A stretch of DNA of 64,000 bases from Schizochytrium sp. TIO01 (GCA_004764695.1 SMSO01000014.1:695148-759147), one strand, 5' to 3'. Shown: positions 1 through 11,716, counted from the first letter of the stretch. The notes: a model not told the origin generated them from the letters alone. A program made the numbers and translations.

Positions 1-1458
1 ATTCCGAATGTGCTGCTGTTTCTGTGCGAGTGATCGCCAGTCGTCGCTAGCGGTCTTTCAATTGCACATTGTGTCGTTTAGAGAATAGAATTATATTTTA
101 AAGAAGAGATTTTAATAAGCTTAGAAACATTTTTTTTAAAGCATTTTTTTTGTCAATGGAGAAACAAGTTAACTCGATTATTAAGCGCTCTTTAGGAAGA
201 TCTTTGAATAAGGAAGCGAAAAGAAGTAGACATAGATAGCACTATGATTTGAAGATTGAACGGGTCTCTGATCGAGAAAGGAGAATTTAGTGAGTGGGTG
301 ACTACCTAGACCTTTAAAAGGCTTGTTAAATTGAGGAGACTCCTTTTTGATTTCATTAGATGGTGCAAGTCGTTGCCTCTGCGTCTCGTTGACAAGCGAA
401 AACCACCTCTTTACTTTTCATTCAAAAAATATGTTTATTGATTTTTATTTATTTTATTTTATAGTATTTTATTTTTTTGCGCACATGGCGCTTTTGGCCT
501 GGCTCGTATTGGAGAATGAAGTATGCTTCCGAATTAAGCGGACGTCAGAGAAAAGTGAAATGCTTGCAACAGCTACCTGTGTTGAGATAAAAATAAGTAA
601 AAGAAAGCGACTGCTCAGTTCACCCATTCGTCGTCCTATGTAGAGAGTGTAGGTTTGATGGTGTATCAGAGACAAGCTCTCAAGAAAATAGTAAGCTTTC
701 GCTCGCAAAAGTTGTTAGAGAATGTGGGTAAGTACAATTAAAGCAAAAAAGAATGATCATTGTTTTCAGAAGCGAATTGCTTAGTTGGAATACGAGGTAA
801 AAAAGTGCCAAGCATTGGTGGCAGGTGTTTAGAGGGACGTGCCAGAAGCAACCATTTTTCAATTTTAAAAAAAGGTTTTTCTGTTTTAATTAATTTTTTA
901 ATTTAGAGAGAAGATGAGGTTAAAGGAACACATTTAGTGAGAAGGAATAACAGCACAGAAGAAGGATCATGGTTGATTAGCTCTTCTTGTCAGCAGCCGG
1001 ACGTCCAAGCCAAGCAAAAGCACATTGAGCTGCCTTTCAAGAAACTGAATTATCTACAGCTATCCTTGAGATTTCTCCTTGCATCCATCACCAAAACCCG
1101 AACTTAAAAACACAAGCTCGAGCCACAGGCCAAGCAAAGTTCCTTGAGATAAAGAAAGAAACCAAGAGGTGGGCGATTAGTTAGCAAAGATTAGCACTGT
1201 TAGAAGCCATTAGCCAAGTCTTGGTTCTCGTTCTTGGCAAGCCCAAACCCAAAACCTGCCTGGTCAGCAAACCCAAAACAAAATTCAAACCAACACAACA
1301 CAATAAACTTTAATATAGGCGATAGCTATACTTCGGCTGTTGCCTATAGTGTCTGGACTTTATCATTGGCGAATTCTTCTAGGCTTTAAAGTTCCTAGGG
1401 ACTCACGACAGGAATCAACACCTTTGAACTATTTGTGAATCAATAATCAGTCGCAAAG
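1..1458. other. Spacer upstream of protease copy 1
   Basis: AT-rich DNA with T and A runs. I see no coding frame that I can support. Between about 985 and 1290 it becomes repetitive, with variants of GCCAAGCAAA and CAAACCCAAAAC. The final 110 bases carry a TATAGTGTCTGGACTTT stretch (1345-1361) that resembles a stretch upstream of protease copy 2, so the core promoter of copy 1 probably lies here. That assignment is inference. Confidence 0.5.
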
Positions 1459-3762
1459 ATGCAAATCGCAGTGAATAAAGTAACCCTTCTTTTGATGCTG
1501 CTGGCTAGCACTAGCCTTGATGCAGCTCGTGGAGAACTCCTGCCCCTTGATGCTGATCCAGCTCTTGTGGCTCATCGTGCCCTAATTTCCTCTCGACGAG
1601 GTCTTCAGGATGGCAACAAGTATATTGCTATTGTTGAAGATGGTAAGAAAACAGGCAAGGCGTGCTCTACCGTGACTTCACAAATCCAGGCGTGGAAGGA
1701 TGAAAACACGGTTGGAGCCTCTGACACGGACGAGTCCGTCAGCGTAGAGACAGTTACTGTGTCCACTACGTGCAGTGTATTCTTCGAGACCACCAGTGAG
1801 TTACTTGTCAACTACACTCGTACTTTGGACAATGTTCTCTCTGTTGAAGAAGACCTTGTAATTGCAACAACCTCCACTCCAGCTTCATGGGGCCTGAACC
1901 GAATTGACCAAGATGATCTTCCGCTTGATTCGTCAACCTTCGATATTTCTCACAACGGTAGCGGTGTAAACGTGTATGTCATTGATACTGGTATCAACTA
2001 CATGCATAAAGACATTGTGGGGCGCGCTTCACTTGCCATGGACTACACATCGGAGAATGGAACTGGTGTTATTGATGGCAATGGACATGGTTCTTTCTGC
2101 GCCGGAGTTGTAGGTGGTACCACCTATGGTGTTGCGAAGGCATCAACTCTTATTGGAGTCAAAGTACTCCTCAGTTCTGGCAGTGGTTCCACCTCAAATG
2201 TTATTAAAGGTGTGGCATGGGCGGTCTCAAACCAGGAGGATAACTACAACAGTGAACCTGCAGTCCTCTCTCTCTCTTTGGGCGGAGGTAAGAGCTCAGC
2301 TATGAATGCCGCTGTCCAGGCTGCATCTGATGCAGGAATGATCGTAGTTGTTGCTGCTGGAAATGATGCCGACGATGCCTGTGACAGCTCTCCTTCGAGC
2401 GCTGGTGGCAGCGCTACCGATGGTGATGTCATTACTGTTGGTGCCACCACAAAGACAGATGCAATGGCTTCATACTCCAACTACGGTTCTTGCGTCGATG
2501 TTCTGGCTCCGGGATCAAGCATCAAGTCAATCTACAAGGGTTCCACTACTGCGACTGCAACTATGAGTGGTACTTCTATGGCTACCCCTCATGTTGCTGG
2601 CGTTGCTGCCGCTCTACTCGAGAAACATGACATGGACAAAGACTCCGCTCAAGCCGAGTTGATTGCATTGCTTGAAGCTGATATGATTAGCGGAGTGGAC
2701 GAAACTGAGCAGCGCAATGTATTTTTGCAAACCCCAAGATACACTGGCCCGCCGACCCCGCCGACGCAACAGCCTACAATGCCGCCAACCCCGGCACCTA
2801 ACACCGTATGTGCTGCTGAGGATGGTGTGAACTACTGTTATGATTACGAACAAGCTAACTTTGGTGGCGATTTCCCTTCCTCGTCTATTATTCGTGGTCC
2901 GCTTGTCTCGCTTGATGACACGCTTTGTGAGAGTACTGATGATGACTTTACCGGCAAGGTGGTGTTGGTTCCCCGTGGTGACTGTCAATTTTTCGATAAA
3001 ATCAAAATTGCTGAAGATCAGGGTGCGATTGCAGTGATTGTCAGACTGATCGACTCCTCTTCGGATCTTTTCGCCATGACTTACTATGGCAATGAAGATA
3101 CCGACCTGCTCGCTGTGATGGTGGATTACTCCAATGGTATCAGTCTTAAAAACATGGTTGACTACTCCTCAACAACAATCATTGCAAAGCTTGGTTCTTT
3201 GACCTATGACACCACATCTGCTCCATCGGTAGCACCTACACCTCAACCTACCAATGCCCCTACGCCCAAGCCTACTGTGGATTGCTCGACGCTCAGTAAG
3301 AAGAAGAAGTGTAACAAACAAGATGAGTGCGTCTGGGTGGCATCAGACTCAACTTGCTACAGTGTGGATGATGACCTCCCATGCGATGCTTATGATTCCG
3401 AGAGCACCTGTGAAGAGCAGGATAGTTGCAGCTGGACGGTCCTTTTGTCTGAGAGCACAAGCGCCGCTTGCTATGATTCTGATGAAGTACCTGCCGCTTC
3501 TGTATCTGTAACCACCCCAAGCTCATGTTCTAAGACTACCTACACTGCGGCGGAAACATTGTGTGAGGATAATGACCTAGATGTTTGTGATGGCGATACT
3601 TTACTCGCCGCAAGTACTTCTACGAACACTTGTAAGTTTAACAAAGCCTGGGTATGGTCATCCACTTCGTGTGGCACGAACAAGTACTACCAGGTTAAAC
3701 GGAGTGCCTCCAAGGCTCGCTGCAAGAAATACACTGCGAAAGCAGCTGTTCGCTGCTGTTAA
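1459..3762 (+). CDS. Secreted subtilisin-like serine protease (S8, proteinase K type) with PA domain, copy 1
   Basis: A 767-residue secreted endopeptidase precursor. Order seen: hydrophobic signal peptide (about 1-24), dibasic SRRGL (R46-R47), I9-type propeptide (about 52-135) with Cys69 and Cys105, S8 domain (about 143-410), Pro-Thr linker (428-448), PA domain starting at Cys451, second Pro-Thr linker (588-607), two Cys repeats and a terminal module ending exactly at RCC. The catalytic set is Asp176 (VIDTG), His210 (GNGHG), Asn302 (AAGN) and Ser373 (SGTSMATPHVAG), so activity is expected. The usual HGTH after the catalytic His reads HGSF here, unlike the other copies. The start is an ATG with A at -3. 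One exon, TAA stop. Copy 2 is its closest relative by eye. Proteinase K relatives are autoprocessed zymogens; a role in external protein digestion is inferred. Confidence 0.95.
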   Translation: MQIAVNKVTLLLMLLASTSLDAARGELLPLDADPALVAHRALISSRRGLQDGNKYIAIVEDGKKTGKACSTVTSQIQAWKDENTVGASDTDESVSVETVTVSTTCSVFFETTSELLVNYTRTLDNVLSVEEDLVIATTSTPASWGLNRIDQDDLPLDSSTFDISHNGSGVNVYVIDTGINYMHKDIVGRASLAMDYTSENGTGVIDGNGHGSFCAGVVGGTTYGVAKASTLIGVKVLLSSGSGSTSNVIKGVAWAVSNQEDNYNSEPAVLSLSLGGGKSSAMNAAVQAASDAGMIVVVAAGNDADDACDSSPSSAGGSATDGDVITVGATTKTDAMASYSNYGSCVDVLAPGSSIKSIYKGSTTATATMSGTSMATPHVAGVAAALLEKHDMDKDSAQAELIALLEADMISGVDETEQRNVFLQTPRYTGPPTPPTQQPTMPPTPAPNTVCAAEDGVNYCYDYEQANFGGDFPSSSIIRGPLVSLDDTLCESTDDDFTGKVVLVPRGDCQFFDKIKIAEDQGAIAVIVRLIDSSSDLFAMTYYGNEDTDLLAVMVDYSNGISLKNMVDYSSTTIIAKLGSLTYDTTSAPSVAPTPQPTNAPTPKPTVDCSTLSKKKKCNKQDECVWVASDSTCYSVDDDLPCDAYDSESTCEEQDSCSWTVLLSESTSAACYDSDEVPAASVSVTTPSSCSKTTYTAAETLCEDNDLDVCDGDTLLAASTSTNTCKFNKAWVWSSTSCGTNKYYQVKRSASKARCKKYTAKAAVRCC

Positions 3763-5719
3763 AACAATTGTCTGATTTTGGTGTGACTTCTTGAGTCACC
3801 AATATCAATCTTCATGAATTCCTTGCCGATTACGGCTGAAAAGACTTCAATGTCGACTGCTTTGCAATACTTTCATTTAGATGATGGTATCTTAATCCTG
3901 TAATTACGCAAAGTGGGTCATACCTGGCTTTCGTTTATCGAATGAATCATTTTTCAATTTTTTAAACCTTCACCTTTACCTTGATTTCTTGAAATATATA
4001 TTTGCGTGCGTGGCGCTGCCGATCTACATATTGTGTGAAACCTTTTGTAAACTATATATTCAATACGTGGAACTTATGAAAGTCTTCAAATACATGACGG
4101 AGCGCAAACGTCTCGTATAAATGAGATTTTCTCATAGGAAAGAAAATATTTCGATATAGTTATAAATCAAAGTATTTCTCTAAACCCTACTTTCTAAGTG
4201 TCTGCAAAAGTAATTACTACACTTAGTATACTTCACTGACCGGCTTAAGTTCACAGTAGCAACTTCCAAGGCGATGACTTCAACACATAACCATTTAAAT
4301 AACTTGACAAGTTGAGATAGACTTAGGATATTTCTCTTAACAAAACTCTTGGCATGGACAAAATTATGCTAGTGAATTCAATTTAAAACAATCTGTATCA
4401 ACAGTGACATTTCCATGCGTGATAATCGAGCTCAAAAACTGGTCAGTCAGTTGAGCTTCCTGACATCTTGCTAAAATCAAAAAATGGCATTCAACATACT
4501 CTTTGTAGGTCCGCGCCTCTCAACAGCAAAACATCGTAAGATGGTTTCGATCATCATGCTAGATTGTAGGCTTTTTTCGGCAGGAGGAACCACCATGGTT
4601 ACTGCAAAGTTCGATCAATTCTACATCGGTTTCCTATTTTATATATATAACTCAAAAACTCATTTTCCGGTAGCTACTGCTTCAATTGAATACAAAATCC
4701 TTAGATAGAGCTTGTTTGGAGACTGTGTTGCCAGAGAAAGAGCAGTTACCCTTTATATAGATGACTGGTATAAGACAGGTTTCCTGAACTTGGGCTAGGC
4801 TGGTCACCATGTACGTCTATGATAGATGGGAAAGGTGGCGGCTCAGTCAAATTTTGCAGGCAATAGGCTATCTTTCAAATCGAGAATTGCCTAGTTGCCT
4901 GGTCTTCAGGTGCGAGTACATCAGGCTTCCGCGCTTTGAACCAGCAAAGCACAAACAAGCTTCTAGGCAGGATTGGTTTGGTTGTGAAAAGATAGATTGG
5001 AACAATTTTCGTTTTGCAGAATAATCTGCATAAACCAACAGTCATTTGTACTACCTAGATGCCAAACCAAGCTCTTAAGAGTTAAGACATATTTAACGTA
5101 AAGAGGAAAATAAGGCAGAAAAAAATACTTTTAAAAAAAAGGTCCAACCCATGTCGTAACGGATCTTTTAGCTGAGAGTTCCTGCGCTGTTGCCTAGTTT
5201 TGTTTGCAAATAGTTTCTAATGAAGCATACCATTTGAGTGCTATATCAGAAGTAGTACTATCAACACATGATAGATCCACTTTTTTTCCATATATTCTAG
5301 ACAGAATCTTCTTGCTTGAATCGTAATTAGCATTTTAAAGTAGTCGAACCTCAATCAAGATATTATGAGGCAACTCGTTTCTTAGTTAGTTCTCAAGAGT
5401 GAATGTATGTGTACCATGCCGTGAATGAGACATACGCTTCGACACAGCTACACTGACACTTTTGAATGAGGCTTGTCTCTCTTCTCTTCTCTTCTCGCAC
5501 TCGAACTCTTTCAATAAAGCTTTTTGCAAATTTGGGAATAAAAATTATTCTCTTCAAGAAGCTTTGATGCTGTACAGGCATCACGCTGCCTAAATTCAAG
5601 ACGGCCTATCCAACTCATGAATCTCAGTATCATCGATTTAATGTATGGGCCCCTTGTTCTGAGGTTCTCTGGAAGCCGCACCAATAAATAATAATTTGAC
5701 ACTAAAAAGAAAGCGTCCA

Positions 5720-5732
5720 GGGGGGGGGGGGG
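5720..5732. repeat. Poly-G tract (G13)
   Basis: Thirteen consecutive G in AT-rich spacer. The length is likely to vary between individuals or reads. No function can be seen. Confidence 0.9.
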
Positions 5733-8537
5733 AATAAACGTCTGCAAATGAATGCTAGAATCTAGCTTCAGGCGGACATGAAAGAAGGTTGGGTGCCTAC
5801 CGGAGGTGCATGCATTCATTAATCTTTCCATGTCTAGAAGCTCTTGTTTTGGGATAACTTGAGTGTACTGTTCAAGGATGCCTCGAATATTCCAAGATAA
5901 AGATATCTTCCTTTCACCTAAATTATAGGTATTGTCCATCGTAGAACTTGCAAAACTCAGTCGATTAGATCTTTGAAGGTTGAATATTCAGGATGCAGTA
6001 CTACATATTAAAACTAAGATCCTGCGAGAACCTATGCACTACCTGCCAATCAACCTGCAGAAACAAAAAAATCAGTGCTATATCGTACATAACGCATCAG
6101 CTTCGTTTGTATTTGAGAATGCAAATTGCGCAGAGGTAAAGCAAATAGTTATTGGGGTGCCATCTTGGAGAAGGTCGGTCAATCTCGTGGCCCTGTCTTT
6201 CGAGCACTCGTTTTTCATCTTGCTAGAGCTTCGGAATTATCTACGAAGTTGCACTTTTTTCCCCTTATGGTAGTTAAGTCAAATCAAACAAGTATCTAGC
6301 GCTGAACAGAAAAGTGCTAGCTTCACTTTTATGTTTCTGTTTATAGTGTTTAGCGTATCTCACATTAAGGTTATTTTAAATATTTTAACATTCAAATGAC
6401 CATCCTACCTTTACTAAAAATACTATTTTTTAATATTAGTAAGAATTTCTATGCTTAGTTTCATTTGTTCTTTTATTCCCACGGCTTTACTATGATGAAA
6501 AAGGATGCCCTAAATTTCTGCTTTAAAAAAAAAGAGAAAGAATCCTGCTTTTCCTCATTTAAGTTTAATGTAGAAAGAAGGATGTAATGCATAAGGTAAA
6601 ATAGTGCATAAGGGAGGTAGGAGTTGCGTCCGCGCCGCCAGTTCTTACGCCCCTCTATGATATGAACTATGTAAGTACGATATTCCACCTTGAAAAGTCT
6701 CCCTCCTGGAATTGTTGTCGTAGTGCATAATCTGAGGTTGGAAATAAATATTTGAATAAATAAAAAATATCACCGTAGCTTTTGAATCAGTGCACTGCTG
6801 CCGCCAAGACAATAAGTAGAATCTTGAACCTCTGTTTAGTATGCATAAGTTTGTTAGGCTGCAGACGCTTGCATAAACAATTTCGATTTCTACCGTCGTT
6901 TTGTTATGAGTGCGGTAAATCTAGTACGCAGTGTTCTCCTTTGCGCGGAGAGGCAGGTAACTTTTTCTTGAACATACTTTAAGTACTTGCCTTAAGAAAA
7001 TCCTTCACTTGTCTGCTAATGCATTGAATAGTGAGTGATGTGGCTCACATATATGATCAAGCTACGTCCTTGCCTTTCATTGGAGGTGTCATTGCCGCTT
7101 ACTCTGTGTCGACCAAAGTTGAAGAGCAGGCGAAGTTCGCATTTTATCTACTCTCCAAACTTTGCTCTAGTTTACCTCAATAGGTTTGGTTTCTGTCGGC
7201 ATCCCAGAAGTGTTATAGGTAGCCGCTACTACTGTTTCCATAGGTACAACACTGTGTGCTATTACTCTATTAGCAACACGTGCCGTGCGAGGTCCTTCAA
7301 TGAAAGACAGCCTCCGTAACACTCTAGAGATTAGTGAGACAACTTTGTGGGTGTCCGACTGTTATGGTGGTTGAGGTGCCAGCCTACAGGATCAAAGATC
7401 AGCAAAAGAGCAAGCACTACCGCGACCAAGAGAGCAGTCCGACGAGGATTCCGCGCCTTTCAAGGAGCCCGTCGATTTCAGCTAACCTGTTGGAATGATC
7501 TCTGCAGACGGATAGACGGCTAGCTATATGGATGTCACTCAGAGGACCAGTAGGTGTCCGTGAGTTGCCGTCGCTTATATATACACAGATAAGAGTCCTG
7601 GTGAGCCTTTTCTAAACTCGGCTGCGACGAAACGCCAAAGAAACCATACTCATAGTTGCAACTACGATTCCAATAGATAGATCTTGCTCACCCGTGGTAA
7701 GATCCTCAAGCTTATGCACAGACAAAGTGGCTCCTCATTCGACCCGCCGGAGAAAGAGCAGTGCATAGAATCTTCAGTTTAAATGAAAGAGTTGGCTCGC
7801 TGAAATGCTAAGCTTGCCCTGCTCCACGTCTTGCCATTTACTCTGGCGAGGGATCCATATAGGTATTTATTTATACATACATAAATGATGAATGATAGTT
7901 ATGAAGGCCTTCGTGAACAAGTGCACTTTAGGGCATGTAGTTTCCAATTGACCTGCCTGAGGGTCTCCACCTCGCCAAATGACTGCGCCGACTACGTTGG
8001 TATGGCAGAAGAGCAATAAGAGCAATGGCCACAATGCAGGCTCCCAGAAACAGGCTCGGAATTTCCCCAAACGCCCACTTTGCACGCAGGCGAGCGCGGA
8101 AAGGTGTTGTAGCAGAGGTGGATGCCTACGGAAGCGTGACCCCAGGTGGTCATCGCCTAGGCCTGCGTATGCACGCGCTAAGTGGAGGCTTTTTTTTTCT
8201 TTTCCTTCCTTGCTTTTTCCATTTATTAAATTATTATTTTTTTCGTTTTTCTCGCAGTCCTCGAGATGGGCACATCCCTATGCATCGATGAAATAGTCGT
8301 TTAGAAGCGAAACATGAGGAACGCCATGTGCTAAAGAAGGTGTGGCTCTAGAATCCATGTGGCGGATGTGGCAGACTAATCATGGCCGGTCCTATGCCGG
8401 GAGCGCGATGGCAGGAGGGAGAGAGCCTGAGCAATTATACAGCGATAAGCCGAGTCGCAAGAAAGTATTCCGCGACCGACCTTTCTCCAGAAAAAGAACA
8501 AAGTAGGAGCTAGCTACCAAAAATAGACAATGAATGT

Positions 8538-8557
8538 CTGTATGTATGTATGTATGT
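8538..8557. repeat. Short GTAT microsatellite
   Basis: Four to five GTAT units in spacer. No function seen. Confidence 0.7.
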
Positions 8558-8985
8558 GTAGATTTATTAATCACCTTGCCGGACGTCTTGGTACCGGGTA
8601 CACATGCAAACTCAGAGGGGTTAGGAGGAAAAGAGCTTGTAAGGCCGCGCCCAAAGCAAACGTGCAAGTTATACGAAGACAAGGAACACTAATATTACAT
8701 AATCCGAACTTACCTCCCGCGGCGCGTGAAATGGGACTTGTGGTGCCCCGAGAGGGCGGCGCGGAAACGAAAAAAAGCTGAATAGTGTATAGAATTATGG
8801 CCGACCCAGCTAAACAAAAACAATGTGTCCCCCTTTTTAATGGGGTTTACCCTCAGTGAATAGAAGCGAGTACATGCAAGATGATGAATTTTCAGACAAA
8901 TGCATATAGACGCATGGCCGATGCATGTGATGTGATGGTTGGACGCTTCCGAGAGATATCCAGACCTCGAATACCCGAGCGACCG

Positions 8986-9001
8986 AAACAACAACAACAA
9001 T

Positions 9002-9036
<35 letters not shown>
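8986..9036. repeat. ACA/CAA trinucleotide repeat, about 17 units
   Basis: A near-perfect ACA repeat with one TAA interruption at about 9001. It ends 175 bases before the start codon of protease copy 2, so length changes could affect the promoter or 5' leader. Poly-Asn and poly-Leu frames over it are repeat artefacts. Confidence 0.9.
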
Positions 9037-9211
9037 GATTTACAAGTCCAAAGCCAACCTGCGTCATCATTGGAGCAAATCCATATTTGTAGCAAAGCGA
9101 GAAATCCTGATTGAAAGGGATTAAGTTGAAGGACATCCATATAAAGTCTGGACCTTCGAGATTGGGTAAACTGTGTAGATTAAAGTCAAGAATTGCAATA
9201 GATTAACAAAA

Positions 9212-11488
9212 ATGCACCTCCGAGCTTTAGCAGTTATAGCTCTTATAGCAACATCTTTTAGTACTGTTAATGGTGCAATTCTTCTTGATGATGACCAGAA
9301 TGCTGTTCATACCAGAAGGTTGGTAACTTCCCGGCGTGGTCTTCAGGTTGGAGACAAATATGTCGCAATCGTCAAGGCCGGTGCGAATACTGAAGAGAGA
9401 TGCGCCGAGATCCAGCAGGATATTCTTGATTGGAAAGCAGCTAATGATACGTCTGTAATGGATTATGATCCTTATGAATCTAGTGGCACAGTACATACTG
9501 CCACTATCTCTCGCTCCTGTAACGTTTTCTTTGATGCTCCTGATCAAACTCTAGTCGACTTTGTTTCAAACATGGATGGAGTTGAGGATGTCATCGAGGA
9601 CAAGATGGTCGTAACAGCTGGAGCACCAGCGTCATGGGGACTGGATCGTATTGATCAAGCTGATCTTCCCTTGAGCCAAAGCACTTTTACTGAGGCTTAC
9701 ACAGGAAAAGGTGTCAATATCTACATTCTTGATACAGGTGTCAATTACAACCATAACGACTTTGGTAGCCGTGCCTCTCTTGCTGCAGATTTCACTTCTG
9801 AAGATGGTCAAGGAATTGCTGATGGCAATGGCCATGGATCGCACTGCTCTGGTACTGCCGCTGGTTCTTCATATGGCATTGCAAAGGAGGCCAATATCCT
9901 GGGAGTCAAGGTTCTTACATCAAGTGGCTCCGGAGCTTCATCTGATGTTATCACAGGAATTGCATGGGCAGTACAAAACCAAAAAGACTACTACGATGGC
10001 GAGCCTGCTGTGCTCTCTCTTTCTCTTGGCGGTGGAAAAAGCAAAGCTATGAAAAATGCAGTCAATGATGCTGTCGCGGAAGGTATGATTGTTGTCGTTG
10101 CAGCTGGAAACGATGCTACTGATGCATGTAACTCTTCCCCATCAGATGCTGGTGGCTCCGCTGATGACGGTGGTGTCATCACTGTTGGTGCCACGACTAA
10201 GACTGATGGTTTTGCTTCTTACTCAAACTATGGAAGTTGTGTCGATCTGCTTGCTCCGGGAAGCTCTATCAAGTCCACCTACAAGGGTTCCACAACTGCT
10301 ACTGCAACGATGAGTGGTACTTCTATGGCTACCCCGCATGTTGCTGGTGTAGCTGCAGTACTTTTGGAGAAGCACAACAAAGACAGTGCAAGCGCACAGA
10401 CTGAGCTTATTAGCCTTCTGCAGCCAAACAAGATTTCTGGAGTTCCTGAAGACACTTTGAACCGCCTCCTTCAGGTTCCCGTGTACACTGGCCCCCCTAC
10501 CCCCCCAACTGTGTCGCCAACTATGCCCCCAACAGCAGCACCGGACGCTGTTTGTGTGTCATACGGTTCTTCTAAAACCTGCTACGATTTTGCGCAGTCA
10601 TCTTTTGGCGGAGATTTCCCGTCCAAGTCACTTACTCAAGGAACTCTGGTTTCTACTGATGATATGCTTTGTTCCAAACCATCTGACGACTTCACTGGAA
10701 AGGTGGTCCTTGTACAACGCGGCGATTGCACCTTCTTCGATAAAGTTAAGTATGCAGAAGCCAAGGGTGCAATTGCTGTGATTATTCGGCTAGTCGATGA
10801 AAGTGATATCTTTGCGCCAACATACTACGGCAACGAGAACGTTGATATCCTCTCTGTGATGGTAAGCCAGGCTGACGGTCTTAAGATGGTGAGCCTTGCA
10901 GCAAAGGGAGGCATTGCAAAGCTGGGTTCCCCAAGCTATGATGTAGTTATTTCCCCAACTCCCTACCCCACCTCAGGTCCTACGCAGAAGCCTACGCCCG
11001 CGCCTACCGTGGTCTGCACTTCCCAAACATCAAAGTCCAAATGCACCAAGTACAGCTACTGCACTTGGGACACCTCGAGCAGTGGATGCTATAACCTTGA
11101 AACCGACGATGTCCCATGCAGTCTTCTTCCGGATTCCTCTTCTTGCAATTCCAAAGATGGATGCTCCTGGGCTCTGATTCCTGAAGAAAGTGCTGCAAGC
11201 GCATGCTATGACGAGTCACTTGTGCCTTCTGATGTAGACCAGAGTACCCCTAGCTGCACGAAGATGACTAACTCCGATGCTGAATCTACTTGTGAAGCTA
11301 TCGGCGAAAGTCTGTGCACAAGCTCCCAGCTCCTATATGCTGATAAGGATACCACATGCAAATTCAACACTAACTGGGTTTGGTCCTCCACGTCTTGTGG
11401 AAACAACAAGTTTTACCAGGTAAAGTACAGCAGTGGCTCCATCCGTTGCATTAAATACACTGGAAAGGCGGGTACTCGTTGCTGTTAA
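9212..11488 (+). CDS. Secreted subtilisin-like serine protease (S8) with PA domain, copy 2
   Basis: A 758-residue protease precursor with the full architecture: signal peptide (1-21), SRRGL dibasic site (R41-R42), I9-type propeptide with the conserved Cys pair, S8 domain with Asp174 (ILDTG), His208 (GNGHG), Asn300 and Ser371 (SGTSMATPHVAG), Pro-Thr linker (about 424-446), PA domain from Cys448, second linker (about 585-601), and Cys-rich end from Cys602 closing on RCC. ATG start with A at -3, no intron, TAA stop. All catalytic positions are intact. Around Ser371 the nucleotide sequence is almost the same as in copy 1 over some 65 bases, more than elsewhere in the pair, which suggests a recent duplication or gene conversion. 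The product should be secreted; its substrate is unknown. Confidence 0.95.
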   Translation: MHLRALAVIALIATSFSTVNGAILLDDDQNAVHTRRLVTSRRGLQVGDKYVAIVKAGANTEERCAEIQQDILDWKAANDTSVMDYDPYESSGTVHTATISRSCNVFFDAPDQTLVDFVSNMDGVEDVIEDKMVVTAGAPASWGLDRIDQADLPLSQSTFTEAYTGKGVNIYILDTGVNYNHNDFGSRASLAADFTSEDGQGIADGNGHGSHCSGTAAGSSYGIAKEANILGVKVLTSSGSGASSDVITGIAWAVQNQKDYYDGEPAVLSLSLGGGKSKAMKNAVNDAVAEGMIVVVAAGNDATDACNSSPSDAGGSADDGGVITVGATTKTDGFASYSNYGSCVDLLAPGSSIKSTYKGSTTATATMSGTSMATPHVAGVAAVLLEKHNKDSASAQTELISLLQPNKISGVPEDTLNRLLQVPVYTGPPTPPTVSPTMPPTAAPDAVCVSYGSSKTCYDFAQSSFGGDFPSKSLTQGTLVSTDDMLCSKPSDDFTGKVVLVQRGDCTFFDKVKYAEAKGAIAVIIRLVDESDIFAPTYYGNENVDILSVMVSQADGLKMVSLAAKGGIAKLGSPSYDVVISPTPYPTSGPTQKPTPAPTVVCTSQTSKSKCTKYSYCTWDTSSSGCYNLETDDVPCSLLPDSSSCNSKDGCSWALIPEESAASACYDESLVPSDVDQSTPSCTKMTNSDAESTCEAIGESLCTSSQLLYADKDTTCKFNTNWVWSSTSCGNNKFYQVKYSSGSIRCIKYTGKAGTRCC

Positions 11489-11716
11489 GACTGGTGAATG
11501 TAGGACCACAAATGTGTCCCCAAGTATGAGTTTTTTTTTCTGACAAAGGTTTTCCCACCATGAGAAACATTTGTCTGGCCAAATGTACAAAAACAAATTG
11601 TCGTACATTGTCTCTGATGAGTTTCCTAAGCAAAATCTTCTAAAAGCTTAAAATGTTCTTGGATTTTTCTGAATCGTTTTTACTACAAACCATTGTTCTA
11701 CTAAAACAAATTTACG

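Larger units (their letters stand above)
3763..9211. other. Spacer between protease copies 1 and 2
   Basis: About 5.4 kb of AT-rich DNA. Open frames are short, show no recognisable domain, and I leave them out. The part 7320-8780 is more GC-balanced than the rest and could be decayed coding DNA, but no protein in it is recognisable. A G tract, a short GTAT repeat and an ACA repeat are listed separately. The last 75 bases hold TATAAAGTCTGGACCTT (9140-9156), probably part of the promoter of copy 2. Confidence 0.5.

Noticed and set aside
8710-9140. Poly-Leu, poly-Val, poly-Cys and poly-Asn frames
   Set aside because: All are translations of the ACA repeat at 8986-9036.
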